NCBI GenBank assembly: GCA_902798975.1
Contig: CADBYT010000008.1
Span: forward strand, 1 to 64,000
Direction of reading: 5' to 3'
DNA: 64,000 nucleotides
Origin: an uncultured Bacteroidia bacterium
GTDB taxonomy: Bacteria > Bacteroidota > Bacteroidia > Bacteroidales > UBA932
Shown here: positions 8,421 through 17,053 of the stretch, in pieces
How positions within the stretch are numbered: the stretch's first letter is position 1
Layout of the letters: every line of letters begins with the position of its first letter
Made by a program: the position numbers and the translations under genes
Notes under the pieces: generated by a model
Databases searched by the model: none
The model's input: only the letters and a program-made list of their open reading frames with translations
What the model was told of the DNA's origin: nothing

Positions 8421-9437
8421 ATGGTCCGTTCCTTTTTCTTCCGTTTCTTCGCGCTGACGCGAAAGCGGACTTCGCTCAACGATTATATCGCCCTGTACCT
8501 TAACCAAATCACCACCGGCGCACGCCAGACGGACCGGGGATGCAATTACTCCCCCTCCACCATCAAAAGCGTCCGCTATTCCCTCGGGCGTTTTGCAGCC
8601 TTCCAGCAGGAAGCACGCCGAGAATACGACTTCCGCCATATTGACATGGCATTCTACCACGACTACACCGCTTTTCTCAAGCGAAAAGAGTTGTCAATCA
8701 ACACCGTCGGGAAATGCATCCGCGACCTGAAAGTCGTCCTCCGAGCCGCGGAGGACGACGGGATCCATGTCTCGGCCGGATGGAAAGAACGACGATTCAA
8801 GGGCACCCGGATCGAGGTGGACAGCATCTACCTGACGCCAGACGACCTGGAGCGCATCCAGGCCGTAGACTGTACGGCTCTCGGCCCAAGGCGCGAGCTG
8901 GCGCGGGATATTTTCATGGTGGGCGTCTGGACCGCCCAGCGCATCTCGGACTACAACCACATCCGGCGAGAAGACGTCAATACCTTGATCCGCAACACGG
9001 CGACCGGAGAGTTGGAACAGATCACCTACCTCAACATCCGCCAGCAGAAGACCGGCGCCAAGGTATCCATTCCCTGCAACGCGGCCCTGCGGTCCATCCT
9101 GGAGAAGTACAGCTACCGTCTGCCGCACCTGCCGGACAAGGTCATCAACCGGTACATCAAGGAGATCGCCCGGGCTGCAGGGCTGACACAGCCCGTCGAA
9201 ATCGAGACCACCAAGGGCGGTACGCCCCGGAAAGAATGGTTTCCCAAGTGGCAGCTCGTCCACTCCCACACCGCCCGCCGTACGGGCGCCACGCTGATGT
9301 ACCTGGCCGGGGTGGACTTGTACGACATCATGAAAATCACCGGCCACACCACCCCGGCCATGCTCAGGAAATACATCAAGGCCGACTCCCTGGAGGTCGT
9401 CGAGAAGCTGACGGAGAAATATGACTACTTCCGCTAG
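8421..9437 (+). CDS. Tyrosine site-specific recombinase, candidate DNA invertase for the SusC/SusD switch
   Basis: A 338-residue tyrosine recombinase. The N-terminal SAM-like DNA-binding domain spans about residues 18-115, with the catalytic domain after about 138. The full catalytic set is visible: Arg174 (TAQRIS), Lys210 (QQKTGAK), His283 and Arg286 (HSHTARRTG), His309 (ITGHTTP) and Tyr318 (LRKYIK). It is shorter than typical ~400-residue Bacteroidota integrases of conjugative elements, because the arm-binding N-terminal region is missing, as in local invertases. It ends at TAG 9435-9437. The silent susC remnant begins at the next codon in the same reading frame. It lies just outside the inverted-repeat block, where an invertase of a SusC shufflon is expected. 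No att-bounded element surrounds it. Confidence 0.85.
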   Translation: MVRSFFFRFFALTRKRTSLNDYIALYLNQITTGARQTDRGCNYSPSTIKSVRYSLGRFAAFQQEARREYDFRHIDMAFYHDYTAFLKRKELSINTVGKCIRDLKVVLRAAEDDGIHVSAGWKERRFKGTRIEVDSIYLTPDDLERIQAVDCTALGPRRELARDIFMVGVWTAQRISDYNHIRREDVNTLIRNTATGELEQITYLNIRQQKTGAKVSIPCNAALRSILEKYSYRLPHLPDKVINRYIKEIARAAGLTQPVEIETTKGGTPRKEWFPKWQLVHSHTARRTGATLMYLAGVDLYDIMKITGHTTPAMLRKYIKADSLEVVEKLTEKYDYFR

Positions 9438-12413
9438 AGCCCCTTCCAGGGCACTTTCGGGCGTGGTGCCCCCGGCACCACGCTGGAGGTTTCCTGCATC
9501 GGCTACACCACTAAGCGCGTAGCTGCCGCCGCCAACATGGTCGTCGTCCTCGAGGATGACGCCGAAATGCTCGAAGAGACCGTGGTTATCGGTTACGGTG
9601 TGCAGAAGAAGAGCGACCTGACCGGTGCCGTGGCTTCGGTGCGTTCGGATGACCTGCAGAACCGTTCGACCTCCGATGCCGCTGCCGCCCTCCAGGGTAA
9701 GGCCGCCGGTGTCCGCGTCATCACGGACGGTTCCCCGGGATCCGGTGCAAAGATCCGTGTCCGCGGTTATGCGACCAACAACACCACGAATGCGGATGCG
9801 GTCCTTTCCCCGCTCTACATCGTGGACGGTCTGCAGGTGAGCAGCATCCAGTACCTGGATCCTTCCGTCATCGAGTCCATCGAGATCCTGAAGGACGCCG
9901 CCTCCGCTGCCATTTACGGCGCGCAGGCCGGTAACGGTGTCGTGCTCGTGACCACCAAGCAGGGACAGGAAGGCCACGCCTCCGTGACCTACTCCGGCAA
10001 GTTCACCATGCAGAATTACAGCAAGCGCCCCCTCATGAACCGTGAGGAATTCCTCGAGTACATGACCTACAAGGCTGGCGCCCAGGAGGTGACTGCAAAA
10101 CTGGCAGACAACGACTATTCGCATCCTTACTATACGGGCGGCGTCATCGATACCGACTGGATCGGTGCCTACATCGAGCCCAGCTGGAGCCAGCACCATT
10201 CCGTCAGCTTCTCCGGCGGTAACCGGAACGGCCACTTCTTCACCGCAATCAACTATGCGAACGAGAACGGCGTGGTCAAGGGCGACCAGGATGTTTACAA
10301 GCGCCTCACCGCCCAGGTGAACGCTGACTACAACCTCTTCAAGTGGCTCCAGGTCGGTGTCAACACCACCATCGAGAAGTGGGAGAGCAAGAGCGTTTCC
10401 CAGCGTGCATACGGTTCTTCTTTTGAGTCTCTGATCATCATCGATCCGCTCACCCCGGTGTACTGGACCTCTCCCGATGAGATGTCCACGACCGTGCGGA
10501 CGGCCTACAATTCCGTGGTGAACGGCACTTCCAAAATCGACTACACTTTCTTCGGTGATGAAAAAGGCTGGTTCGCCAACACCAAGTACGCCGATACAGA
10601 AGGTTCCCCGCTTGCCAAGCGCGATATCAACAAATACAACACCAATGGTGGCTTCAACATCAACGGAACCTTCTACGCCAACCTCATGCCCATCAAGGGC
10701 CTGACCATCACGTCCCGCCTGGGTTACCGTATCTGGCAGAGCGTGCAGCACAACTACGGTTTCCCGTACTACATCGGTGACCGCGGTAATAAATCCGACT
10801 TCTCCTTGAGTGCAACTGCGAACACCGGTTACTACTACCAGTGGGAGAACTTCGCGAACTACAACCGTACCTTCGGCAAACATGATTTCACTGTCATGGC
10901 CGGTATGTCCTACCGTGAGAACAACAGCGACAACGTTTCCGCCAGTGCTTCCGCCAGCCCCGGATCCGATGAGCCCACGCAACTGCTTCCGTCTTACGGA
11001 GAGAATTTCCGCTATCTGGACTTTGTTCTGGCCGAGGCCACCAAGAGCGTCGGAAACAGGCCGGGCAAGAGCGCTTCGCTCGCTTACTTCGGCCGTTTGA
11101 TCTACAGCTTTGACAACCGCTACACGTTCCAGGCCAACTTCCGCGCCGACGCGTTCGACTCCTCCAAGCTGCCCGCCGATAAGCGCTGGGGCTACTTCCC
11201 GTCCTTCTCCGCCGGCTGGACCATCAGCAACGAGCCGTTCTTCAAGAACAACGTGAGCCGCAATGCGGTCTCCTTCCTGAAGCTTCGCGTCTCCTGGGGT
11301 CTCAACGGTAACATCGCCGTCCTGAGCGGCTATCCTTACACCGCGACCATCGATCCCGGTAAGAGTTATTATCAGTACCATGTGGATCAGCTCGGAAGCG
11401 CCGTTGGCGCCGGCCCCACGAAACTTCCCAACTCCAACCTCTCCTGGGAGAAGTCCGAGCAGATTGACGCCGGTATCGATGCCCGTTTCCTGAACAACCG
11501 CCTGACCGTCGGTATCGACTACTTCAACAAGCAGACGAAAGACCTCCTCTTCAACGTTACAATTCCTGCCGAGCTCGGCTTCACTTCCGCTATCGCCAAC
11601 GGTGGTAACATCCTGAACGAGGGCTTGGAGTTCGAACTGGGTTGGAAGGACAGCGTCGGCGACTTCAGCTACGGCATCAGCGCCAACTTCTCCACCCTTC
11701 ATAATGAGGTGCTCTCGTTGGCCGAAGGCGCAACGCCTGAACGCCACAACAGAGCCAGCTCCACCAACATCCCGATCTACACCGTGTTCGAGCAGGGGCG
11801 CCCTCTGTGGTACTTGAGTGGTTATAATTTCAAGGGAGTTGACCCGGAAACCGGTAACTTTATCCTTGATGACACGAATGGTGATGGTAGTATTGATAAG
11901 GCTGATATGATTTATCTGGGCCAGACCACCCCGAGTTTCACCTACGGTATCAACATCAACCTCGCCTGGAAGGGTCTCGACTTTACCCTCTACGGCGCCG
12001 GTCAGGGCGGCAACTACATCATGCCCGTCACCTACCGTCCCGGCTTCAAGAATAACCTGAAATATGTTCTGAAGAATGCGTGGACGCCGGAGAACAAACA
12101 GGGAACCATGCCTAATCCGAAGTATCACGACGACCTCAATTTCTGGGCATCTTCCGGCAACCTCTTCAAGGGTGATTTCTTCCGCATCAAGCAGCTGCAG
12201 TTAGGTTATACCCTGCCGCAGAAATGGACGAAGAAGGTGGCCATCAGCAACCTCCGCGTCTATGTGTCGCTCGACGATTTCTTCACCTTTACGAGCTATT
12301 CTGGACTGGATCCGGAAACGGCTTCTGAGAACTCCTCTGATGGTATGGGCCTCGACTGGGGTTCCTATCCGACTATGCAGAAAGTCCTCTTTGGTGTCAA
12401 CGTGACCTTCTAA
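9438..12413 (+). CDS. Silent SusC-like TonB-dependent transporter cassette lacking promoter, signal peptide and N-terminal domain
   Basis: The frame is open from the codon after the recombinase stop; the first ATG is at 9537 (958 residues from there). The sequence starts within what is residue ~70 of the complete susC at 17054-20176. It has the end of the carboxypeptidase-like domain (PGTTLEVSCIGYTTKRV), the TonB-plug start (GYGVQKKSDLTGAV), the plug (LYIVDGLQVSSIQYLDPS, ILKDAASAAIYG) and the whole barrel ending in GVNVTF. There is no start codon with a signal peptide, no -7/-33 promoter and no secretion signal, so it should not make a functional outer-membrane protein in this orientation. 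Joined in frame at the 119-bp repeat to the other gene's first 69 codons, it would give a 1052-residue transporter. The barrel otherwise shows no frameshift, arguing for selection, not decay. Confidence 0.85.
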   Translation, partial: SPFQGTFGRGAPGTTLEVSCIGYTTKRVAAAANMVVVLEDDAEMLEETVVIGYGVQKKSDLTGAVASVRSDDLQNRSTSDAAAALQGKAAGVRVITDGSPGSGAKIRVRGYATNNTTNADAVLSPLYIVDGLQVSSIQYLDPSVIESIEILKDAASAAIYGAQAGNGVVLVTTKQGQEGHASVTYSGKFTMQNYSKRPLMNREEFLEYMTYKAGAQEVTAKLADNDYSHPYYTGGVIDTDWIGAYIEPSWSQHHSVSFSGGNRNGHFFTAINYANENGVVKGDQDVYKRLTAQVNADYNLFKWLQVGVNTTIEKWESKSVSQRAYGSSFESLIIIDPLTPVYWTSPDEMSTTVRTAYNSVVNGTSKIDYTFFGDEKGWFANTKYADTEGSPLAKRDINKYNTNGGFNINGTFYANLMPIKGLTITSRLGYRIWQSVQHNYGFPYYIGDRGNKSDFSLSATANTGYYYQWENFANYNRTFGKHDFTVMAGMSYRENNSDNVSASASASPGSDEPTQLLPSYGENFRYLDFVLAEATKSVGNRPGKSASLAYFGRLIYSFDNRYTFQANFRADAFDSSKLPADKRWGYFPSFSAGWTISNEPFFKNNVSRNAVSFLKLRVSWGLNGNIAVLSGYPYTATIDPGKSYYQYHVDQLGSAVGAGPTKLPNSNLSWEKSEQIDAGIDARFLNNRLTVGIDYFNKQTKDLLFNVTIPAELGFTSAIANGGNILNEGLEFELGWKDSVGDFSYGISANFSTLHNEVLSLAEGATPERHNRASSTNIPIYTVFEQGRPLWYLSGYNFKGVDPETGNFILDDTNGDGSIDKADMIYLGQTTPSFTYGININLAWKGLDFTLYGAGQGGNYIMPVTYRPGFKNNLKYVLKNAWTPENKQGTMPNPKYHDDLNFWASSGNLFKGDFFRIKQLQLGYTLPQKWTKKVAISNLRVYVSLDDFFTFTSYSGLDPETASENSSDGMGLDWGSYPTMQKVLFGVNVTF
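9462..9580 (+). repeat. Inverted repeat IR-L, candidate recombination block in silent susC
   Basis: 119 bp matching 19851-19969 in inverse orientation with only four differences (at 9466, 9479, 9512 and 9566). The longest identical runs are 32 bp (9480-9511) and 53 bp (9513-9565). Beyond 9580 the two susC genes fall to clearly lower identity, and upstream of 9462 only traces of similarity remain, so the block has fairly sharp edges. The reading frame is the same in both copies. Confidence 0.85.
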
Positions 12414-12428
12414 TCAATGCGATCCAAT

Positions 12429-14234
12429 ATGAAAAAAATATTTATTCCCATCCTGTTAGTGCTTGCTTTTGCAGCAGTCTCCTGCCAGCAGTTGCTTGAC
12501 ATCCCCCAGAAGGGAACCTTGAGTACACTCGAGTACTATGCCTCCGACTCCGATGCAGAAGCCGCACTCAACAACATGTATGCTGCTTATATCGACAATG
12601 TGGCAAACGCTATCGGTATTGACGTCGCTGAACAGGTTATTTTTAACTACTCCGCCGACGATGTTCTCGCCGCCGGTGGCCATGCCAACGACCACCCGGA
12701 TTTCCGTGTCTTCTGCGAATTCCGCTATGATGACATGAATGGTGAACTGAAGAACCTTTACGACGATTATTGCACCACTATCTATGCTGCCAACCTGGTG
12801 ATCTCCAACTTTACTACCGAGAACCGCAACGAAACTGCACCGAAGTGGGAAAGCGCCGTGACCAAACGCTGCGTGGCTGAGGCCCGCGTGATGCGTGCGT
12901 TCATCCATATGCAGATGGCCATCCTCTGGTATCAGCCGGCCATCATTAACCGCGTACTGGATCCAGACGAGCTTCCGGTCCAGGCCGAAAGCCAGTCCCA
13001 GGTGCTCGAGTGGGTCATCGCCGAGTGCGAGAAGGCCATCAACTCCGGTTCCCTGCCTGAGCGCGCGAGCAAGAACGACAAGGACGGTACTGCCATCATG
13101 ACCAAGGGCTTCGCCCAATTCGTCGCCGGCAAGGCCGCCATGTTCAACAACGATCCGGCTACCGCCCGCAAGTATCTCGGCGACCTGATCAACTCCGACA
13201 AGTATGACCTGGTCGCTCCTGAGGATTACTGGACCAACTTCCACGCGGCCGGCGACGGCAACTGCGAGAAGATCTTCGAGCCGAACTTCATCTACGACGC
13301 TACCGCCAGCTTCTGGGGCAATGTCGGCCGCAGCCGCTGGATGGTGGCCGACGTCTTCTGCTGGCGTACCGAGGATCTGTATTCCGTGCCGAACGTCTGC
13401 CCGGCGGCCGGCTGGAACGGCGGTGCTATCCAGGTGGACTTCGCCAAGAAGTTCCTGGAGCACGACGGTGACTCCCCGCGTCGTCTGGCTACCTTCATCA
13501 CCGAGGATGAGTGGCTGTATGAGATCAACTGGAAAGACTCCGAGCTTAACGACCGCACCCGTGCAGAGAAGGAGACGGATCCGAACCGCGGCATCAAAGG
13601 TACTGCCGGCATCTTCGGCCACGGCCCTTACTTTGAGTGGAAGAACATGTCCTTCGCTGAGGTTCCGAAGCTTCTGGCAGGCGACAAAGATTACCCGAGG
13701 GACAACGAGCCCGCAATCATGGGTGGTGCTTCCAATACCTCGAACTACAATGTCGCCCGTTATGCTGAGGCCCTGCTCCTCTATGCCGAGGCTTGCATCG
13801 ACAGCCCCGACGCTGCCAAGGGTCTCGAGGCCCTGCAGAAGGTTCAGAAGCGTTCCGGCTCCGGCAAGATCAGTGCTTCCCTCACCTTCAACGACGTGAT
13901 GGAGGAGAAGCAGTACGAACTCTGGTTCGAGAGCTGCCGCTTCCCTGATCTCGTCCGCTGGGCGAAACAGGGTAAAGTCAACTTGGACCAGATCTTCAAC
14001 GGCGACCTCCACAAGAAGTGCCCGATCGTGTACGACGAGTACTCTGCCAAGAATACTGGCAAGCATAAGCTCTACACCTCTTATGTCAACCTGAACGACG
14101 AACACAACTGCACCTTCGTCGTGAACAAGCACGAGTATCTCCCGTTCCCGGCTGACAGAGTTGCTGGCAACAAATTTAAGAATGTCCTTGGTTGGGCATA
14201 CTTGAATGCTGCCGAAGAACCGGCTGCTGAATAA
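12429..14234 (+). CDS. SusD-like nutrient-binding surface lipoprotein (silent cassette partner)
   Basis: A 601-residue SusD/RagB family lipoprotein. The signal peptide MKKIFIPILLVLAFAAVSC ends with the lipidated Cys and is followed by QQLLDIPQKG, the usual SusD opening. TPR-like helices typical of the family include ARVMRAFIHMQMA and ARYAEALLLYAEACI. The start at 12429 is chosen over 12417 because it places the lipoprotein signal at the N-terminus. It begins 15 bp after the silent susC stop. It is clearly paralogous to the SusD at 15217-17040, with long shared stretches such as LPVQAESQSQVLEWV. It binds glycan at the cell surface over its SusC pore, but has no visible promoter and presumably is expressed only after inversion. 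Confidence 0.85.
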   Translation: MKKIFIPILLVLAFAAVSCQQLLDIPQKGTLSTLEYYASDSDAEAALNNMYAAYIDNVANAIGIDVAEQVIFNYSADDVLAAGGHANDHPDFRVFCEFRYDDMNGELKNLYDDYCTTIYAANLVISNFTTENRNETAPKWESAVTKRCVAEARVMRAFIHMQMAILWYQPAIINRVLDPDELPVQAESQSQVLEWVIAECEKAINSGSLPERASKNDKDGTAIMTKGFAQFVAGKAAMFNNDPATARKYLGDLINSDKYDLVAPEDYWTNFHAAGDGNCEKIFEPNFIYDATASFWGNVGRSRWMVADVFCWRTEDLYSVPNVCPAAGWNGGAIQVDFAKKFLEHDGDSPRRLATFITEDEWLYEINWKDSELNDRTRAEKETDPNRGIKGTAGIFGHGPYFEWKNMSFAEVPKLLAGDKDYPRDNEPAIMGGASNTSNYNVARYAEALLLYAEACIDSPDAAKGLEALQKVQKRSGSGKISASLTFNDVMEEKQYELWFESCRFPDLVRWAKQGKVNLDQIFNGDLHKKCPIVYDEYSAKNTGKHKLYTSYVNLNDEHNCTFVVNKHEYLPFPADRVAGNKFKNVLGWAYLNAAEEPAAE

Positions 14235-14237
14235 GCC

Positions 14238-14306
14238 TATTCGTTCTACATACGAATAATTTGTTAGTGGTTGGGAGGCACCCCGTGAGGGCTGCCTCCC
14301 ATTTTT
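14238..14306 (+). terminator. 69-bp susD 3' terminator, copy 1 of a perfect inverted pair
   Basis: Immediately after the silent susD. It contains TATTCGTTCTACATACGAATA (a small hairpin) and then a strong hairpin GGGAGGCA..TGCCTCCC followed by a T run. All 69 bp are repeated, inverted, at 15138-15206. Confidence 0.85.
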
Positions 14307-14459
14307 TTATGTCAAATCGTATAAACTTGAAAGAAATCGCAAATACCCCCTGACGTTTCTTTCAGGTCCATGGAATTCCGGACTCTCTTCCGCATCTTTT
14401 CCGCATAATTATACGTTACTCGTCGCCCCCAATCCACCATTCACCGGCTATCATTTTTC

Positions 14460-14489
14460 CGTCATTCGCCGGCTTGACCGGCGAATCTC
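14460..14489 (-). repeat. Dispersed palindromic repeat family A, copy 2
   Basis: On the minus strand this reads GAGATTCGCCGGTCAAGCCG, continuing GCGAATGACG; a 30-bp hairpin of the same family as 5646-5676. Confidence 0.7.
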
Positions 14490-14490
14490 T

Positions 14491-14670
14491 ATTAACCCCA
14501 TAGAACACAAAGGATACGTCTATTTCGTTTCTAACCGTCGCAACACGGTCTTGTACATCGGCGTCACAAACAGCTTGAAACGCAGGGCTACTGAGCATTC
14601 GGAAGGCAGCGGCTCCCAGTTTACCAGCAAGTATAGATGCGGCAAGTTGGTTTACTATGAAGCCTTCCAA
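14491..14670 (+). pseudogene. Truncated GIY-YIG nuclease-family gene
   Basis: Sixty codons read NPIEHKGYVYFVSNRRNT followed by VLYIGVTNSLKRRATEH, the hallmark order of a GIY-YIG endonuclease domain (small UPF0213/YhbQ-like type). There is no usable ATG at the domain start. After YYEAFQ the frame runs into a copy of the susD terminator hairpin, so the second half of the domain is missing. It is probably a relic of a mobile or stand-alone nuclease gene that was overwritten by the terminator repeat. Confidence 0.65.
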
Positions 14671-14708
14671 AAAAATGGGAGGCAGCCTTCACGGGCTGCC
14701 TCCCATTT
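14671..14708. repeat. Third, partial copy of the susD terminator hairpin
   Basis: AAAAATGGGAGGCAGCC..GGCTGCCTCCCATTT, the same stem as the 69-bp terminators but without their AT-rich half. It interrupts the GIY-YIG relic. Confidence 0.7.
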
Positions 14709-15137
14709 AATACAAGAAGCCGCTTGGACAGCGGCTTCAGGGGAGCAAAGCTCCAATTAGGCGGACGAACGGGAAGCACCAGCCTACAGGGACTGATCTA
14801 GGTAACATTTAACGCCAAACCTGGCGCCAGTGAGCCTTCACGAATACCTTTTTGCCGTTGAGTACGCGCCAATGGCTACGTACACGAACGCGTCTGGCCC
14901 TTGTACCTTGTACAGATATGCCAACAAAGATCATCTTGGTTTTAAACATAATAAATGGAAATACAGGTAGGGATCTTGTGGGAAGAGCACATCACCCGTC
15001 TAGAGAAAAAGAAAGAGCATCATGCCTTTGTCGGAATGATGCTCTCGTAGTTTGTTTAAAACCAAAGCCGATAGTCGGCATCTATATTTCCACCGCAAAG
15101 GTAATGATTCCTGTGGAAAGAGCAAGCATTAGAGAAT

Positions 15138-15206
15138 AAAAATGGGAGGCAGCCCTCACGGGGTGCCTCCCAACCACTAACAAATTATTCGTATGTAGAA
15201 CGAATA
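15138..15206 (-). terminator. 69-bp susD 3' terminator, copy 2 of a perfect inverted pair
   Basis: Exact reverse complement of 14238-14306. It lies just past the stop of the expressed-orientation susD (15217) and ends in a T run on the minus strand. Confidence 0.85.
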
Positions 15207-15216
15207 TTTATTTCAA

Positions 15217-17040
15217 CTACTCTTCAGCAGGGTTGAGATATTCCCAACCGAGGACATCCTTCAGGTTCGGGTTACCGTTCTTGACGGTGTACGGGAACGG
15301 GAAGTACTTGTACTTATCTTCGAACTTGTTGAAGGTGACAGCAGAATAGGTCGTGAAGAGCTTGTGCTCCTTCTTGTAACCCGGCTTGCCCTCAGAGGTG
15401 AACTCATCGTAAACCGTAGGGACATGCGCGTGGATGCCACCGTAGCGATTGTTGAAGATGTCGTCAAGATTCACCTTGCCCTGGTTGGACCAGCGGACGA
15501 GGTCGAAGAAGCGGGTGTTCTCGAACCAGAGCTCATACTGCTTCTCATCCATCACATCCTGAAGCGTCAAGCTGGTGCTGATCTTGCCCTTGCCACCGTT
15601 CTCGGTGAAAGCAGCACGCTTCTGGACCTTCTGAAGAGCTTCAAGGCCCTTTGCTTCGTCGGAGGAACCGATGCAAGCCTCAGCATAGAGCAGGAGGGCC
15701 TCAGCATAACGGGCCACGGCGTAGTTCTTCTGGTTGGAGTTGGCAGCCTGGGCGTTGTCGGCGTGATAGCCGGGCTTGCCGCCCGTGAGAATCTTCGGCG
15801 GGTTGTGGTACACCATCATCTTCCACTCGAAGTAAGGACCGTGGCTGAAGATACCGGCGGCAATGATACCGCGCTTATCGTCGGCCTTCTTCTGATCGAG
15901 GGTACCGTCGTTGACCGTAGAGCCATCCCAATCCATCTCATAGAGGAATTCGTCCTCGGTGATGAAGGTAGCCTTACGACGCGGGGAGTCACCGTCATGC
16001 TCCAGGAACTTCTTGGCGAAGTCCTCCTGGATGGCACCACCGTTCCAGCCGCCACCGACACCCGGCATGTTGGCAACAACAGACGGAGTGGAAGCGAGGG
16101 AACCGGTACGCCAGCAGAGAACGTCAGCCACCATCCAGCGGCCACGCCACATGCCATTGTAGTCAGGATCAGCGATGTAGTTGGCCTCGAATATCTTCTC
16201 GGCATTGCCGTCGCCGTCAATATGGAAGTTGGTCCAGTACTCATCACTGTCAATCAGGTCGTACTTGCCGGAGTTGATGAGGGCGCCGAGATACTGGCGG
16301 GCCGTAGCAGGATCGTTGTTGAACATGGCAGCCTTGCCAGCCACGAACTGGGCGAAACCAACGGTCATGCGGGCGGTAGCGTCCTTGTCGGCCGTGCTGG
16401 CACGCACAGGGAGGAAACCGGAGTTGATGGCCTTGTTGCACTCGGAGATAACCCACTCGAGAACCTGAGACTGGCTTTCAGCCTGGACAGGGAGCTCGTC
16501 ACCTTCGAGGATACGGTCCACGATGTACGGACGGTTCCAGCAGAGAGCCATCATCATGTGGATGTAAGCACGCATCACGCGGGCTTCCTCGACGCACTGC
16601 TTCGTGAAATTGCTCGAGAACTTCGGCTCATCGCCATTGCGGTTCTCGTTGGAGAAGTTGGAGATGATGAAGTTGCAGGCGTAGATCACGGAAGCGTAGT
16701 TGTTGTACAGTCCGGCGAGGGCGCCGCTGAGCTGGTCATAACGGAACTCGCAGAAAATACGGAAATCACCGTGGTCGCCAGGGTCGCCGCCGGAAGCCAG
16801 CACGTCGTCAGCCGAATAGTTGAGAATCATCAGCTCAGGGACATAGATGTATCCGGTAGCACCGGCCACCTTGTCGCAGAAAGTAGCATACATGTTGGCC
16901 AGGGAAGCCTGGGCATCTGCATCGGACTCAAAGAAGTTGCTGTAGCTGATAACACCCTTCTGGGGGATATCAAGCAGGCCTTCGCAAGAAGTTGCGATCA
17001 GAGCAAGACCTAAGAGTATGGGGATAATGATCTTTTTCAT
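15217..17040 (-). CDS. SusD-like nutrient-binding surface lipoprotein (expressed-orientation cassette)
   Basis: A 607-residue SusD/RagB lipoprotein starting MKKIIIPILLGLALIATSC then EGLLDIPQKG. The start 12 nt downstream of another ATG is chosen because it gives a normal lipoprotein signal. Family features include the helical N-terminal half (ARVMRAYIHMMMA, FAQFVAGKAAMFNN) and a C-terminal ARYAEALLLYAEACIG. It starts 13 bp after the susC stop, forming the usual susC-susD operon. Compared with its paralogue at 12429-14234 the surface-exposed loops differ most, as expected for receptors with different glycan preferences. Confidence 0.9.
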   Translation of the reverse strand: MKKIIIPILLGLALIATSCEGLLDIPQKGVISYSNFFESDADAQASLANMYATFCDKVAGATGYIYVPELMILNYSADDVLASGGDPGDHGDFRIFCEFRYDQLSGALAGLYNNYASVIYACNFIISNFSNENRNGDEPKFSSNFTKQCVEEARVMRAYIHMMMALCWNRPYIVDRILEGDELPVQAESQSQVLEWVISECNKAINSGFLPVRASTADKDATARMTVGFAQFVAGKAAMFNNDPATARQYLGALINSGKYDLIDSDEYWTNFHIDGDGNAEKIFEANYIADPDYNGMWRGRWMVADVLCWRTGSLASTPSVVANMPGVGGGWNGGAIQEDFAKKFLEHDGDSPRRKATFITEDEFLYEMDWDGSTVNDGTLDQKKADDKRGIIAAGIFSHGPYFEWKMMVYHNPPKILTGGKPGYHADNAQAANSNQKNYAVARYAEALLLYAEACIGSSDEAKGLEALQKVQKRAAFTENGGKGKISTSLTLQDVMDEKQYELWFENTRFFDLVRWSNQGKVNLDDIFNNRYGGIHAHVPTVYDEFTSEGKPGYKKEHKLFTTYSAVTFNKFEDKYKYFPFPYTVKNGNPNLKDVLGWEYLNPAEE

Positions 17041-17053
17041 TGTGTAGTGCATT

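Larger units (their letters stand above)
14235..15216. other. Spacer between the two convergent SusD genes (no intact gene)
   Basis: About 980 bp, AT-richer than its surroundings. It holds the two copies of a 69-bp inverted terminator, one family A palindrome, a truncated GIY-YIG gene, a third partial terminator hairpin, a hairpin at 14716-14738 and a hairpin around 15016-15048 (AGAGCATCAT / ATGATGCTCT). Short open frames elsewhere in it have no coding character. It reads as a junction where sequence has been inserted and lost. Confidence 0.7.

Noticed and set aside
8421-9437. Reading the recombinase as the integrase of a mobile element
   Set aside because: No att repeats, cargo or mobility genes surround it; the inverted susC blocks fit a local invertase better.
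8694-12128. A 1144-codon open frame on the minus strand opposite the recombinase and silent susC
   Set aside because: It is antisense to strongly conserved proteins, has no signal, domain or promoter, and reflects the high-GC codon pattern of the real genes.
14852-15139. Open frame of 95 codons in the spacer between susD genes
   Set aside because: No coding character, no start signal, and it runs into the terminator repeat.
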